DNA of 64,000 nucleotides from Litsea cubeba (Eukaryota; Streptophyta; Magnoliopsida; Laurales; Lauraceae), in contig CM022946.1 of NCBI GenBank assembly GCA_012931725.1, positions 54,881,194 to 54,945,193 of the forward strand, in the 5' to 3' direction. Within the stretch, counting starts at the first letter, position 1; every line of letters begins with the position of its first letter. Shown piece after piece: positions 35,001 to 46,040 of this stretch. Below the pieces are notes generated by a model. That model was not told the origin of the DNA, searched no databases, and saw only the letters and a program-made list of their open reading frames with translations. Made by a program: the position numbers and the translations under genes.

Positions 35001-36315
35001 GCATAAACTCCTCATAGAGTTTGCCGAGAATGGGCAATCCGGTAATAGCGCTCAGCTCCTTCAAAGAAAAAACCAATCTCACCATTCGTCACAATGAAGG
35101 TATTGGTTTGAGGGAGGAACGACTCCAGCATAGCCATGAAGGCCTCGTCGGAAAAGATCACGGTCTCCCCAAAAGCGCGGACCGCATCAAAAATCCCGGC
35201 TTCCTTCAAAACGGCGCCACCAATCAGCAGGACGCGATCAGTCCACGACTTCCACTCGGAGTCAGCATTGAAACGACCTCGAAGTCGAAAAGGCTTGATC
35301 CAATTGCTGCCGTCACCGCTGAAAATACCAAGGCCCACCGGTCTCAAATCGACCGACGGATAATCAGAGCCCTGGTAGCCGCTGGATGGCATCAACAGGT
35401 CCATGTCAACAGGCGACCTCTCCGTATATCCAGGAGAACCACCAACAAAAACCCCGGTCTTGATTACATTTGTCCTTCTCACCCAGCTTGGAGGATCTTC
35501 CCTCTTGGGGCACGTGGGGGCAAGGCTCAGAATCGAGACGGTGCGATCAAACATCGACCGGGTAGTAACAGTCTTCTTCTCACCATCTGCTGTGAAGGAA
35601 AACTGAAAAGATCTCCTCTGGTATGTAATGTCGTCAGGGACTGCATCACCAAAGAAGAAGGTAGGCTTGGGCTCAACATCGCTGCGAGCTCCGAAACTCC
35701 AAACTTTCGAAACCTAAAAGTCTCCGCAAAATCAGGAAGGGCTCAACATCACTGCGAGCTCCAAGTTCCCAAATTTGCAAACACTTTCAGGTATGCAATC
35801 ACATCATGCTACAAATTTAAATTACAAATTAAAGGCATGCATGAACATCTAGATTTGCGAAAAAAAAAAGGCATTATCATGATGAGAAAAAAAAGGGAAA
35901 GAAAAGAAACTTTCTCTAAAAAAAAAAAGGGAGGAGAAAGAAAACAAAAAAGAAACCAAACTCTCTCAAAAAAAAAAAGAGGAGGAGGGAAAGAAAAAAA
36001 AAAAAAGAAAAATTTTTTAGGGGCTGGCCCACAGGCCGTGGCCCACAGGCCACGTGGCCGTACGGCCAGATCCGTACGGATCTGTCCGTACGGCCCACAA
36101 AAAAAAAAAAACAAACATGAAAAAAAAAAAAAAAAAAGAAAGCAAAAAAAAAAAAAAAAAAAAACACGTGTAAAAAAAAAAAAAGGGGGAAAACACGTGG
36201 AAAAAAAAAAAAGAAAAGAAGAAAAGAAAAAGAAAGAAACAAAAAAGAGAAAGAACTTTTTTTCCTACAAATGAAGTTTTCTTGAAAAAAAAAAGGAGAA
36301 CTTACTTGAAGCCAT
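32004..36315 (-). pseudogene. Antisense spliced PMD/coiled-coil gene inside the Tat element
   Basis: An extra gene read against gag-pol. Exon 1 is 36306-36315 (ATGGCTTCAA, then GTAAGT). Main exon about 35672-33411, intron 33314-33410. Exon 33200-33313, intron 33125-33199. Exon 33014-33124, intron 32939-33013. Last exon 32938-32004. All introns after the main exon are GT-AG and join in phase. The main exon encodes a PMD-like core (ELSAITGLPILGKLYEEF; YLTYWLGEAIFAGGDG; ALVPALYSYLCTEL), then a Lys/Arg-rich NLS-like stretch. The last exon encodes a coiled coil (LDREVDEARKRLEHLQAQ). Defects are a 392-bp deletion at the main exon's start and one extra A near 35066. PMD proteins are linked to transposons and silencing; a role here is inference. 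Confidence 0.75.
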
Positions 36316-36989
36316 TGATGGAGAAGAAGAAGAAAACTCTTGAAGATCTTGAAGAAGAAAAGCTCTTGGTCTTGAAGCCCTCTTGAGATTATTGCAAAAG
36401 AAAGTAGTAAGAGCAAGAGATCCAACCTCCTCCTTGCTTTTATAGAGGAGAGCAAACCAAAGAAGGAAAGAAGAACGAGGTAAGTGTTACTAATTAGTAA
36501 CCTTACCAAAAGAAAGAAATTAGAAAGATTCTTTCCAAAAGAAAGATATCTTGAGAGATTTTCTCCTAAAATCAATCTATGACGGATTCTTTCCCAAAAG
36601 AAAGATATCTTGAGATATCCTATCCCAAAATAAAGGGATCTTGAGAGATTTTCTCTTAAAATCAATCTATGACGGATTCTTTCCCAAAAGAAAGATATCT
36701 TGAGATATCCTATCCCAAAATAAAGGGATCTTGAGAGATTTTCTCCCAAAAATCAATCTATGACGGATTCTTTCCCAAAAGAAAGATATCTTGAGATATT
36801 CTATCCCAAAAATAAAGGGATCATGAGAGATTCTCTCCAAGTAAAGATATCCTTAGATATTCTCTATCCAAATGAGATATTTTTGGATATTCTTTACAAA
36901 AATGACACCATATGAGATCTAAGCCATTTCAAAAGCTTAAGGTCCCATGGGTTAGCCCATATGAGCCAGGTTTGACCACCTAGGCACAA

Positions 36990-37021
<32 letters not shown>

Positions 37022-37667
37022 TTTTGGGCTTTTAGTCAAAGAGAAATCCCTCTTACCAAGAGCATACAAAAATGGTTCCATGCCTCTTTTGAGTTGATTG
37101 GACCATACAAAAGAAAATTCCAAGCCCCATGAGCTTCCAAAAATCAAACCATCCAGCCTCATATACCAAATTGAGCCAAAATCTTGAAATTGACATTCCA
37201 CAAAAATCAAACCAAATCCTGGTCCCCTAACTTGCCACATACAGCCTGTTAGGTCACAAGACCAAAACCAAAAACCAAAACCTGATCCCCTAACTTGCCA
37301 CATACAGCCTGTTAGGTCACAAGATCAAAACCAAAATTGATCCCCCAACATTCCACATACAGCTTGTTGGGTCACACGATCAAAACCAAACCTGACCCCC
37401 TAACCTGCCATATATAGCCTGTTAGGTCACAAGGTCAAAACCCAAATCCACATCCCTGATGTCATCTTCAAAACTTTGCCTCGAGATGGTACGTGATCCC
37501 TTTCACCACCATAAAATTCCCCTGGAAGCTCAAAAGGCTACAAATACCAAAAAGAAAGATTGCTCAAAGACTCTTGGTCAAGTCACAGGCTCTCCTTCAA
37601 AAAATCTCTTCGAGGCACATCGACTACAAAAGTTAAGCAACTCGCCGCTGTACCTCGAGGGGGCATT
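36316..37667 (+). other. 3' non-coding region and polypurine tract before 3' LTR
   Basis: Near-identical to 18617-19968. It has ~118-bp GATATCTTGAGATATCC units (36540-36830), a poly-A run (36988-37012), ~65-bp CCACATACAGCCTGTTAGGTCA units (37200-37440), and the polypurine tract GAGGGGG (37657-37663). No gene on the plus strand. Confidence 0.7.
36437..36444 (-). promoter_or_regulatory. TATA box of the antisense gene (full-length element)
   Basis: CTCTATAAAAGCAAGG on the minus strand, about 120 bases before the ATG at 36315. Identical context to 18738-18745. Confidence 0.6.
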
Positions 37668-40003
37668 TGTTGACACCAAAAATGTCACTTTGCCTTTCCA
37701 AGATCCAAAGAGCTACATGAAGTCGCAACCTGCCATAAATAGGCAATGCTGCTTCCAAAAATAAAATCTTGTCAGAATCAAACAAAAACTGCAAGATTCT
37801 TCCAGACAGCCAAAAGAGGAGTACACAAGAAGTTTCAAGCCATTTCAAGATCATTTGGCCTAACTTCGCTTCTCCGACAGCCAAATCAAGCCTCTCGGCG
37901 GTAAAAGCTCTCCGGGACCATGATTTCCAAGACAGAACCTATGGATCATCTTAAAATGACTCCAATAGGTTCCCTGTCAAATTTCAAGTCAATCGGACAT
38001 CGGTTGACCGCACATCAAACCGCGACATCTTCATCGCGACAAAAAGCAAGTCTACAGGTGATAGGACCCCAAACGGCTTCAAAACTCAAACAAAAGCCTA
38101 TGGTTGGTCTTATTTATTGCTCAGCAGGCTTCACACCAAATTTCAGGTCATTCCGACATCGTTTGACCCAGTTTCAGCTTTTGACGGAAAATCGGCAGCT
38201 CTGCGCGACAAAGTCTTCGGCTTTCTCAGGAAATTGGAAACTTTGCAAAATAAAATGCAAGGATTCTCATCAGGCTTCCTACAAAGAAATCAGGCCAATA
38301 AATGATCAAAATGTCAAAGAAAAGTACAGAAGAAAAAAGAATCAGAAAAAAGCAAAAACGGACGCAAAACGGGACCAGAAAGGGGGAAAACCCCCCCAGG
38401 GTCGCAGACCCCTGCGACCCTGGGCCAGGGTCGCAGGCCCTGCGACCCTGGGCCAGGGTCGCCGGCGACCATGGACCCCGGGGTCGCCGGGAAAGCCCCG
38501 GAAACCCCGGTTTTCGCCGTTTTTTTTTCGCGATTCGAGAAGCCCAGCCTCTGGTACTTTCCAAAATTCATGCTTTGAGACACCAAGTCCTCTGATATCC
38601 GTCCAAAACACGGGTAAATCATCAAGAGTATCAAAGACAGTATTGATCGCCACCCGGTCAACCAAAAAAAGTGTGCTTTCCACCCGACCGATCGAGAAAT
38701 CGACAGGACAGATGGCACCGACCCGCTGTTGGCAACAAGCACCTGAAATTACATGGTCATCTGATGTCGATCTACATGAAGATCCATCGATGATCATCGA
38801 CAGAAGAATTCCAAAAGACATGGCACGGCCCGCGACTCTTCAGCTGCTCGGCGACCACTTAATGCGATTAATTGACTAGCTTTATTACAGTCATTAATCC
38901 ATTTCTTTGGACGGCCCAATCAGAAGCAAGCATTCGGGAGTTACAAGTCAAGAAATTCATGGCATTTAACCCATGAAACTCCTCCCATCATGGCGATTAA
39001 GGCGATTAAATGCCCTTAATCTCCTCCGGCCAATCAGAAGCCAAGAAAAAGGAGTTACAAAATAAACAATTCAATTTTGTAACTCCTCCCATTATGTGGC
39101 TTAATGACATTAAAAGCCCATAAGCTCTCCTAAATGGCTACCAAGAGCCTATAAATAGGAGAGCACTCCAAAGGAATCCAGATCGGAAAAACACACAACA
39201 AACATCAGACAGCAGTCAGAAATCCAGAGAAAAGAAAAAGAGAGAAAACTCTGCGGAAGTTCTACACCGGCCACCGCAACAAGGTGATAAAAGTCCCTTG
39301 GGGGGTACCCCCCCCCCAAGGTCCTTGCCTTCTCCTCCTGCCTCCAATGGCTTAGATATGGCTTTTCAGCCCGTCTACTCGGTTTTTTATTGGACATAGG
39401 ACCTTCCTTTGGTCTTTGTCTTCTAAAAACCCGAGGTTATAGCCAAGCCAAGCGAATCAATAGCATCCTCTGTTCTCATCTGCATGGATGATGGCGAAGC
39501 CCACATATGGCTTGCGACCGTCAATCTAAACGAGTCCCCCACAATCTCCTGAGAAGTTAGATCCTCCTTTTCTTGCTTTTCATTGTAGTTTGTATTTTTT
39601 TAAAAGAGACAAAAATCACAATTCTTGTCTTTCATTGTTGATAAGGATTGTAAATCGGCTATAAACGCCAAAATCGGCTATAAACGCCAAAAATCGGCTA
39701 TAAACGCCAAAATCGGCTATAAATGCCAAAAAAATCGCCTTTCACGGCAAACCAAGAAAAATGTCTCTTTTCTTAAATATATGTGCAATGGAAAACTTGA
39801 AAGAAGTTGATTTCCTTTTTACTTGCGAAGGTTGATCTCCGGATCACCACTTGCAATTCAAGTAAAAATAGAAAACCTGGCACACCCGCAAAAAAAAGAA
39901 ATGTTGATGCACGCCCCTGCCCCCCGGTCACGAAAGGGTCGGACCCGACGGACTCCCACGTCCGCCGACCTCGGTAGGAACCGAGCAGGAGCGCGGTCCA
40001 TCA
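37668..40003 (+). repeat. 3' LTR of plus-strand Tat element
   Basis: 2336 bp, TGTTGACACC...GGTCCATCA. It differs from the 5' LTR chiefly by one extra GC-rich unit at 38398-38460 and one extra CGGCTATAAACGCC unit at 39652-39735. TATA box at 39150-39157. The 61-codon frame across the CGGCTATAAACGCC cluster (39625-39810) is also open in two other LTRs. The host sequence (gag, minus) resumes at 40004. Confidence 0.93.
39150..39157 (+). promoter_or_regulatory. TATA box of 3' LTR
   Basis: CCTATAAATAGGAGAG. In this position it could drive outward transcription into 40004 onward, antisense to the disrupted gag there. Confidence 0.75.
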
Positions 40004-42477
40004 GAAGGTTGGTTGTAATTCTTGTGGTAGTCCCGGTCAGAGCGGGTGCCTCTACCAACTTCGAGAGCTTCTTGAAAAGGGTCTTCGTTTGGAAGATTGT
40101 CTTCAGGATCAAGAGGCTGTCGTTTTTCATTTACTAAGGATGTATCTACAGTAGAGTTGCCATCCTCAGTGATTGTGTTGCACGGAGCATTTTTCGGGAG
40201 CAAGTCTTGAATAGCATCCTGCAACCTTTCTTCTTCGTTGACCAATTCATCGTCCCAAGCATCAATAGCTGGAGATTCTTCAGTCAGGAAGGGTGTAAGC
40301 TCTGAAGTCACAGTCTCGGGAGAAGAAACCTGAGAGGGTGCCATCTCTGTGAAATTCACGTTAGACGAGGTAGCTCCAGAGGATACATTGCTAGGCATCG
40401 CCGGAGTATAAGTGATCTCATCAAACGATGCTTCCGAAGAGCTATAATCGCGAATTATCACATTACAGGAAGTTCTGACAGGAGACATTGCCTGTTCGGA
40501 GTCAGACTCATCTTCGGATGTAAGAGGACCGTCTATCCAACAATTTTCTCTATTTTCAGGAGTTAATGGAGGAAATACCTGATTGTCTTTAGGAATTTTA
40601 GGCTCTGGATTGCGAGGAAGCTCGTTGATGCGGTCTTGCTCTTGTTCTAGAGCGAGATACTGCAAGATCCTTGCATATTCTTCAAGATTAGGCATGGGAG
40701 CCAAATCTTCTTCTTCATCTACTCTTTGTGGCTCAACATACTTGATTTCCATTGGAGCAATGACGGGTGCTGGGCCAGCAACATTTTCTTGTACAGCCTC
40801 TTGGTCTTCTTCATCATCAGACCAGGATCCTTGTGGCTATAGTGGGTCATACCAGATTACTGGCATAAGGTGACTTTCAGAAACCCATTCTTCATCGGAG
40901 AGATATTCTCCTGTTTCAAGGGATTCCTCCCACTCATCGGTGTTGTTGGACTCGAAGCCATCGTCGGTGTCGCTGGACTCGTATCCATCAATGGAGAATC
41001 CGACTACCGAATTACAAGAGTATGATGCCCCCTGCGTGGCTTTTTCTCTGAACCGAGGTGGCATGAAATCATTAAGAGTGAATTTTCTTACCCCCTTTGA
41101 AGTCTCTGGAAGGGAATTTTCTATTGCCCCCAGTGAAGCGGTAGAGGAGGCCTCTGCCTTTTCTTGGACTTCTTATTTTGGCTGGGTCTTCTCTTGCCGT
41201 TTGAGCTTGAGGAGATGTTTCCTAGCCTGCCTTCGCTGTTGAGCTGTAGACTTTGTTTTCACGACCTCCCAATTTTCATCTTCCAAGAGATCGGGATGTA
41301 CCCATATGGGTTGTCTGTCTGGTGTCGGTCAAGGAACCAGTTCTTCGGACGCTTCAATTCTGTTTATCACCTTGAAGGAAGTAGTGATCTTCTTCTTTGG
41401 TGATTTTGGTGTTTGTCCGCATGACACCATGTTGACGGATGCAGACCTATAGTTTTTGTCAAAGGTGATGACTCTTTTTTTTCACAACTCATTTATTTTC
41501 TCTCTCACAATGAAGCATTGATTGAGAGGATGCGAGATCATCTGGTGGTATGGACAGTACTGAAGATCGTTGGTTTTCCCAACATCTCCCGGTCTTTTGG
41601 GTTCAGGCAAGGTGAGCTTGCCGTTTGCCATGAGAGCCCCGAAGATTTCATCAACATCTTCATCGAACGGGTATTTCTTTTCTACTCGCTCTTTGAAGGC
41701 ATCTGAGAGTTCAGGTCTCTTACCAGCAACTTTATTTTCAGCTTTCTTTGGTGGCTGAGGAGCTGACTTGGTCTGCATATTGAAGACCTCTTTTTTCTTT
41801 GTTTTAGAGGTTGCAATGGCGGTTGGCTCTTTCCTTGATGATTTCTGACTGTTGAGGTCTTTAATCACCGTTTCAGCTTCCATGGAAGCTTCTAGGAGTT
41901 CTCCCATGTTCTTTAATTTGTTGTCGATGATCATGGAATAGATTCTAGCTCTCATGTTGTTTCGGCAAATGTCGACTAGTGACACTTATGGCAATAAATC
42001 GGAGCATTTGTATGCCATTGCTTTCCACTTGTGAACGAAGTCATATGTTGACTCATTCTCCCCCTGTTTTAGGCTGCAGAGCTGATCCATAGTAGCGGGA
42101 TGATCCTCACCTTTGAAGTGAGTCAGGAAGCGTGTCTCTAGCATGGTCCGGTTTTGGATGGAGTCCTCCGGCAAAGTAGAGTACCAATCAAAGGCCGTAC
42201 CTATTATGGTACTTGCAAATAGGCGGATCTTGAGTGTATCTTGATCCGCGATAGCTCCCGTCAAGATCTTGAAGTGGATGACGTGCTGTCTGGCAGATCC
42301 TTTCCCCGTATATGTTTGGAGAGTAGGATGCTTGAATTTTGTAGGGAATGAGACCTAGTCCATCCATAAGGGGTATGGTGGTTTGATCCCATGCTCCTTG
42401 AGTATATCCTCTTCTTTTGCTTTGGCGAGGATACTGTCTACGTCCTTTTTGGTGAGGGCACGTGACTCATTTTTTCT
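40004..42477 (-). pseudogene. gag of minus-strand Tat element, C-terminal part
   Basis: Continues the gag segment at 49732-51024 across the hAT insertion. It contains the Retrotrans_gag core (about 42170-42240, AFDWYSTLPEDSIQNR), then Lys-rich and acidic linkers. It reaches further toward pol than either other copy, ending near DYHKNYNQPS at 40004. There the plus-strand Tat array has inserted. A TAA at the equivalent of 1493-1495 (in CCATAAGTG, near 41987-41989) is shared with the leftmost copy. A TAG at 42354-42356 lies upstream of the domain. Non-functional. Confidence 0.88.
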
Positions 42478-42499
42478 CCATTTACTAGGGTGGAAGTCC

Positions 42500-42665
42500 G
42501 ATTTTTCGGTTCGGTTTTAGACCGAAACCGAAAAAACCGAAAACAGAAATCTCCAAATATTGCAAACTGAACCAGACCGAATTGCATGTAAAACCGAATC
42601 GAACCGAAAATTATTAAACGGTTCGGTTTTCCGGTTTTTCGGTTTAAACCGAATTTTTCAATATC
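42500..42665. repeat. Left subterminal AACCGAA array of the hAT
   Basis: Dense copies of ACCGAAAC, AACCGAA and TTCGGTTT in both orientations, starting about 20 bp from the tip. The right end has the same motif set at 49540-49700. Subterminal arrays bound by the transposase are typical of Ac-like hATs. Confidence 0.75.
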
Positions 42666-43669
42666 ACACAAATAGATCCAAATTGTTGCTATTAGTTACA
42701 CATCTTTTCAATATCACACAAATGAACTCAGTGATTTGCCATTAAAAAAAATTCAACCATCCTAAAAGAGGTGCAGGCTGCAGAGTACCTCCTCAACCTG
42801 AGTCATTCCACTGTTAAAACCATGAAGGACATGGGAAGAAACACAACAAAAATGGTCATACACAAATGACAGTCTACAAACTTGACACCAACTTCGGTTC
42901 CAACAGAACAGAAATCAGTCACAGTATCACTCAAAATCAACTGACAATTGGCTTAATAAAGCCACCAGTTTATTTAGAAACTAGCTTGGAATTCACAGAG
43001 ACAGTCCGTAGAGGCCTAATAAAAAATCAGAATGCAATTCTCATTCTTACCAACAAGCATGCAATTCATAGTAATAACTAATACGTCAGGTTCTAGACAG
43101 AGAACTTCTCATTCTTACCAACAAGCATGCAATTCATAAGCATAGTTCAGGGACTACTCCTCAGTCCTCAGCCTCAGCCACTTGATTGGATTTCCCCAAA
43201 ATATCTATGAGCTTGTGAAATAGAATAGATAAATAAAGCAGATGAGGTAACTTAGGAGAAGCATACTATGTTAAAAAAAAATGACATAACCATGTCCATC
43301 TCATTTCATGGAACAACTTCGAATAGTAATAAGTTCAATAAAGGCTTTAACCTTTAAAGGTTAATACATGTCCAGTTGTCCACTGTGTAAATACTGAAAT
43401 ACACAGTTCATAAATCATAGTAGCACAGTCCACTAATAGCTTATATAATTCACTACAAAACAGTCCAATAACTTAAACAGTTCTAATAACTTAAACAGTC
43501 CAGTCTTCCATGGTTCCACTACATAGTTCCTCTGCCTCACAGCTCACAGAGTGCCTTTGTCAGAGTCTTCAACGACGACTCATGGGTGGTCTTGAACTCC
43601 CCATTGATGCATTCTTACTTTTAGTCTTGGCCAATTCTATAATTAAGTCACAAAAAGTCAAAAAAACAT
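42666..43669 (-). other. hAT 3' non-coding region
   Basis: About 1 kb between the subterminal array and the end of the transposase frame. It has short direct repeats (TTCTCATTCTTACCAACAAGC at 43039 and 43107). No gene supported. Confidence 0.5.
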
Positions 43670-44189
43670 TCATGCATATATGATATAACAGAATCTATAA
43701 ATTAAAGATATTAGTTTCATAGTTTGTTTACCTTGTTCAAATGCCTCTTGCTCTGATAAATCTTCTACCATTATAAGCTGCAAAGGTAATCCTCCAATCC
43801 AATCGTCAACACAAATAAGAGCTTCTACAATTGTAGGGGGGAGAGAGCTCCTAAATGAATCAAGAACTCGTCCACCAGTACTGAATTCTGATTCAGATGA
43901 CACCGTAGAAATGGGAATCGCCAAGAGATCACGAGCTATAACTGAAAGTATAGGAAACCTAGAAGAATTAATCTTCCACCAAGTCAAAATATTAAAACTC
44001 TCACCATCCTTTGCATATTCAATGTTTTTCCCTAGATATTTATCCAACTCAGTCATAGTTTCTCCACCTCCAACTTCAGAATGCAACCTTCGAAACACTG
44101 CTTTTGCTCGATCTTCAGCCGATTCTTCTTCATCTCTAACAATAAGTGAAGAAGAAGCCTGACTTGGATTCACTCTTTCAGAAGATTGT

Positions 44190-46040
44190 GTAAGTCCTTG
44201 ATCCTTAACCCTAGAGGGGGGGTGAATAGGGTGAGCTACTAATTAGTGACCAACTATGACCAATTTTAACTTATTTAAATTAACTAGTCACAAGTGATGA
44301 TTGACAACCAAAATACGGAAGCTTACATAAACACAATCACCACATAGCATGTACTATCACACAATCATTTATAGTGGTTCGGCCTCAATGCCTACATCCA
44401 CTACCGGCTTGTGTTCCTCAACCCCACTGGATTTCCACTATGTATGCTTTTCAATAGGCTAAGCAATAACCTTTACAACTATGATTTTCAAGGCTAAGCA
44501 ATAACATCTTACAATATGCTTTTCAAGGCTAAGCAATAACCTCTTCAACCAAAAGGTTGGTTATCTCTCTAAGTAGTGTCTATGATACACTTGATGGAGA
44601 TTACAATTTTGGCTCAATACATTGCCTCTTAAATAGGCGGATATAAAAGTGAAAATCTAACTCACACAAACACTATATGAATGCAAAGATGAATGCACAA
44701 AGTGTATGCATGATGTCCTCAATCAGTTTGAAAATAAAAGCTCATAAATGTATGCCAAAGGCTTTTGAAAGTTTTAGCTCAAAACATTTATGATTGAGGA
44801 AATGCTAATCACATGTTAAAAGTAACTTGTAAAAGACATACCTATGTATTCTACACAAGTTGTGAAAATCAAAGAACAAAACATGTGATGCATATGGATT
44901 TCAATCAAATTAACAATGAAGCTTAATGTATGTTTAAAGCATTTGAAAGAGTAAAACATACAAATAGATTTGATTGAAATAAAGGGTCAAATCTCATGTA
45001 TTTAAAAATACAACTTGAAGATGACATACCAATCAAAGCTAAACAAGTTGTGAAACTTTAAAACAAAATACATGTAATTTGTAAAGTTGTTGAATCCAAA
45101 ACATAAGATAGATTTGAAAGTAATTTTCTCATAATGAAAAACAACAACCAAATATTCAACCAAGTATAGGAATAGGAATCATGTTACATATGATTTCAAA
45201 GATGATTCCAGAACATGATTTACTTAGATATACCAATTTAAGTACTACTTGGTTTGAATCAAGGTGATGTATCCAAAACAATGAATCAATTCAAAACATA
45301 AACATGTTAAGGACACAATAAATCATAGATTAACATGCTAGAAAATATTTACCAATAAATAAAGCAAGGCATGAAAACATATGATTAGGAAAAGCAAGCT
45401 TACTTAGATGGTTTAACTTTTGATTCCAAGCTTTAGCTTTCCTTAATGACCCTTAGAATTCCCTAGCTCATTCCCCTTTGTTTGGCCTCAAAACACCTCA
45501 AGAAGGGCCACTTGGTTCCTCAATTTTTTCAAGGGATGAACTAGTATTTATAGTCAAAAAGTGACTACAGGCGTGTCTTCGGTCGACCTACCCCTTTGCT
45601 CGGTCGACCTACCTTTAACGGTCATAAAACAGACCGTTTGAAGAAAGCCCCAACGGCTACTTTTTCGGTCGACCCACAGTGTGGTCGGTCGACCGAAAGC
45701 ATGGGTTCGGTCGACCGACCACACTGTGGGTCGACCCGAGCCCAGGAACCAAAATTTCCATTTTTTTGCATATTTAAAGAGATTTCTTTGTGGGAACTTT
45801 GGGCCACTAAAACAAGCTAGGAAACATGAATTAAATCAATCTAAGTATTTTTTAAAAACATGAATCCTAACAAGCCAAAGATGATTTGAAACTTTATAAA
45901 ACCATTGGCTAGCTTGATTAAAAAATTCTTTTCAAAAATAAATGCATCCAAGTTTTAAAATCAAAACATGCATGAACCTTAAGTTTTAAAGGTCTTAAAA
46001 ACAATGCATGTGAAAATCAAGATTTCAAGATTTTCTAAAT
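44190..46040. mobile_element. Unclassified insertion nested in the hAT transposase
   Basis: About 1.85 kb of AT-rich sequence with no coding potential separates two parts of the transposase. One end has ACCCTAGAGGGGGGGTGAATAGGG (44208-44230), the other is A/T-rich near 46030. Inside are three ~45-bp units around GCTTTTCAAGGCTAAGCAATAACC (44447-44550) and a perfect inverted repeat (45668-45735). I could not fix the exact ends or a target duplication, so solo LTR versus non-autonomous DNA element is open. Confidence 0.6.
45668..45735. repeat. Perfect 30-bp inverted repeat, 8-bp loop
   Basis: Arms 45668-45697 and 45706-45735 are exact reverse complements around the spacer AGCATGGG. The arms themselves consist of GGTCGACC-type palindromes, two further copies of which lie at about 45583-45611. 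Confidence 0.85.

Larger units (their letters stand above)
19969..40003 (+). mobile_element. Full-length plus-strand Tat-lineage Ty3/gypsy element, ~20 kb
   Basis: Order: LTR 19969-22256, primer-binding site 22260-22277, leader, gag, pol remnant, tandem-repeat spacer, antisense PMD gene, polypurine tract, LTR 37668-40003. The two LTRs are nearly identical by eye, differing mainly in repeat-unit number, so insertion was recent. It is embedded in the minus-strand element, between gag (40004) and pol (16924). The expected left target duplication is absent, because the left LTR is preceded by 3 kb from a second unit rather than by target DNA. Protease and catalytic RT are deleted, so it cannot move by itself. 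Confidence 0.9.

Noticed and set aside
35021..36274. Long plus-strand open frame ending in Lys-rich sequence
   Set aside because: Shadow of the antisense gene's main exon plus poly-A tracts. The Lys runs come from homopolymers.
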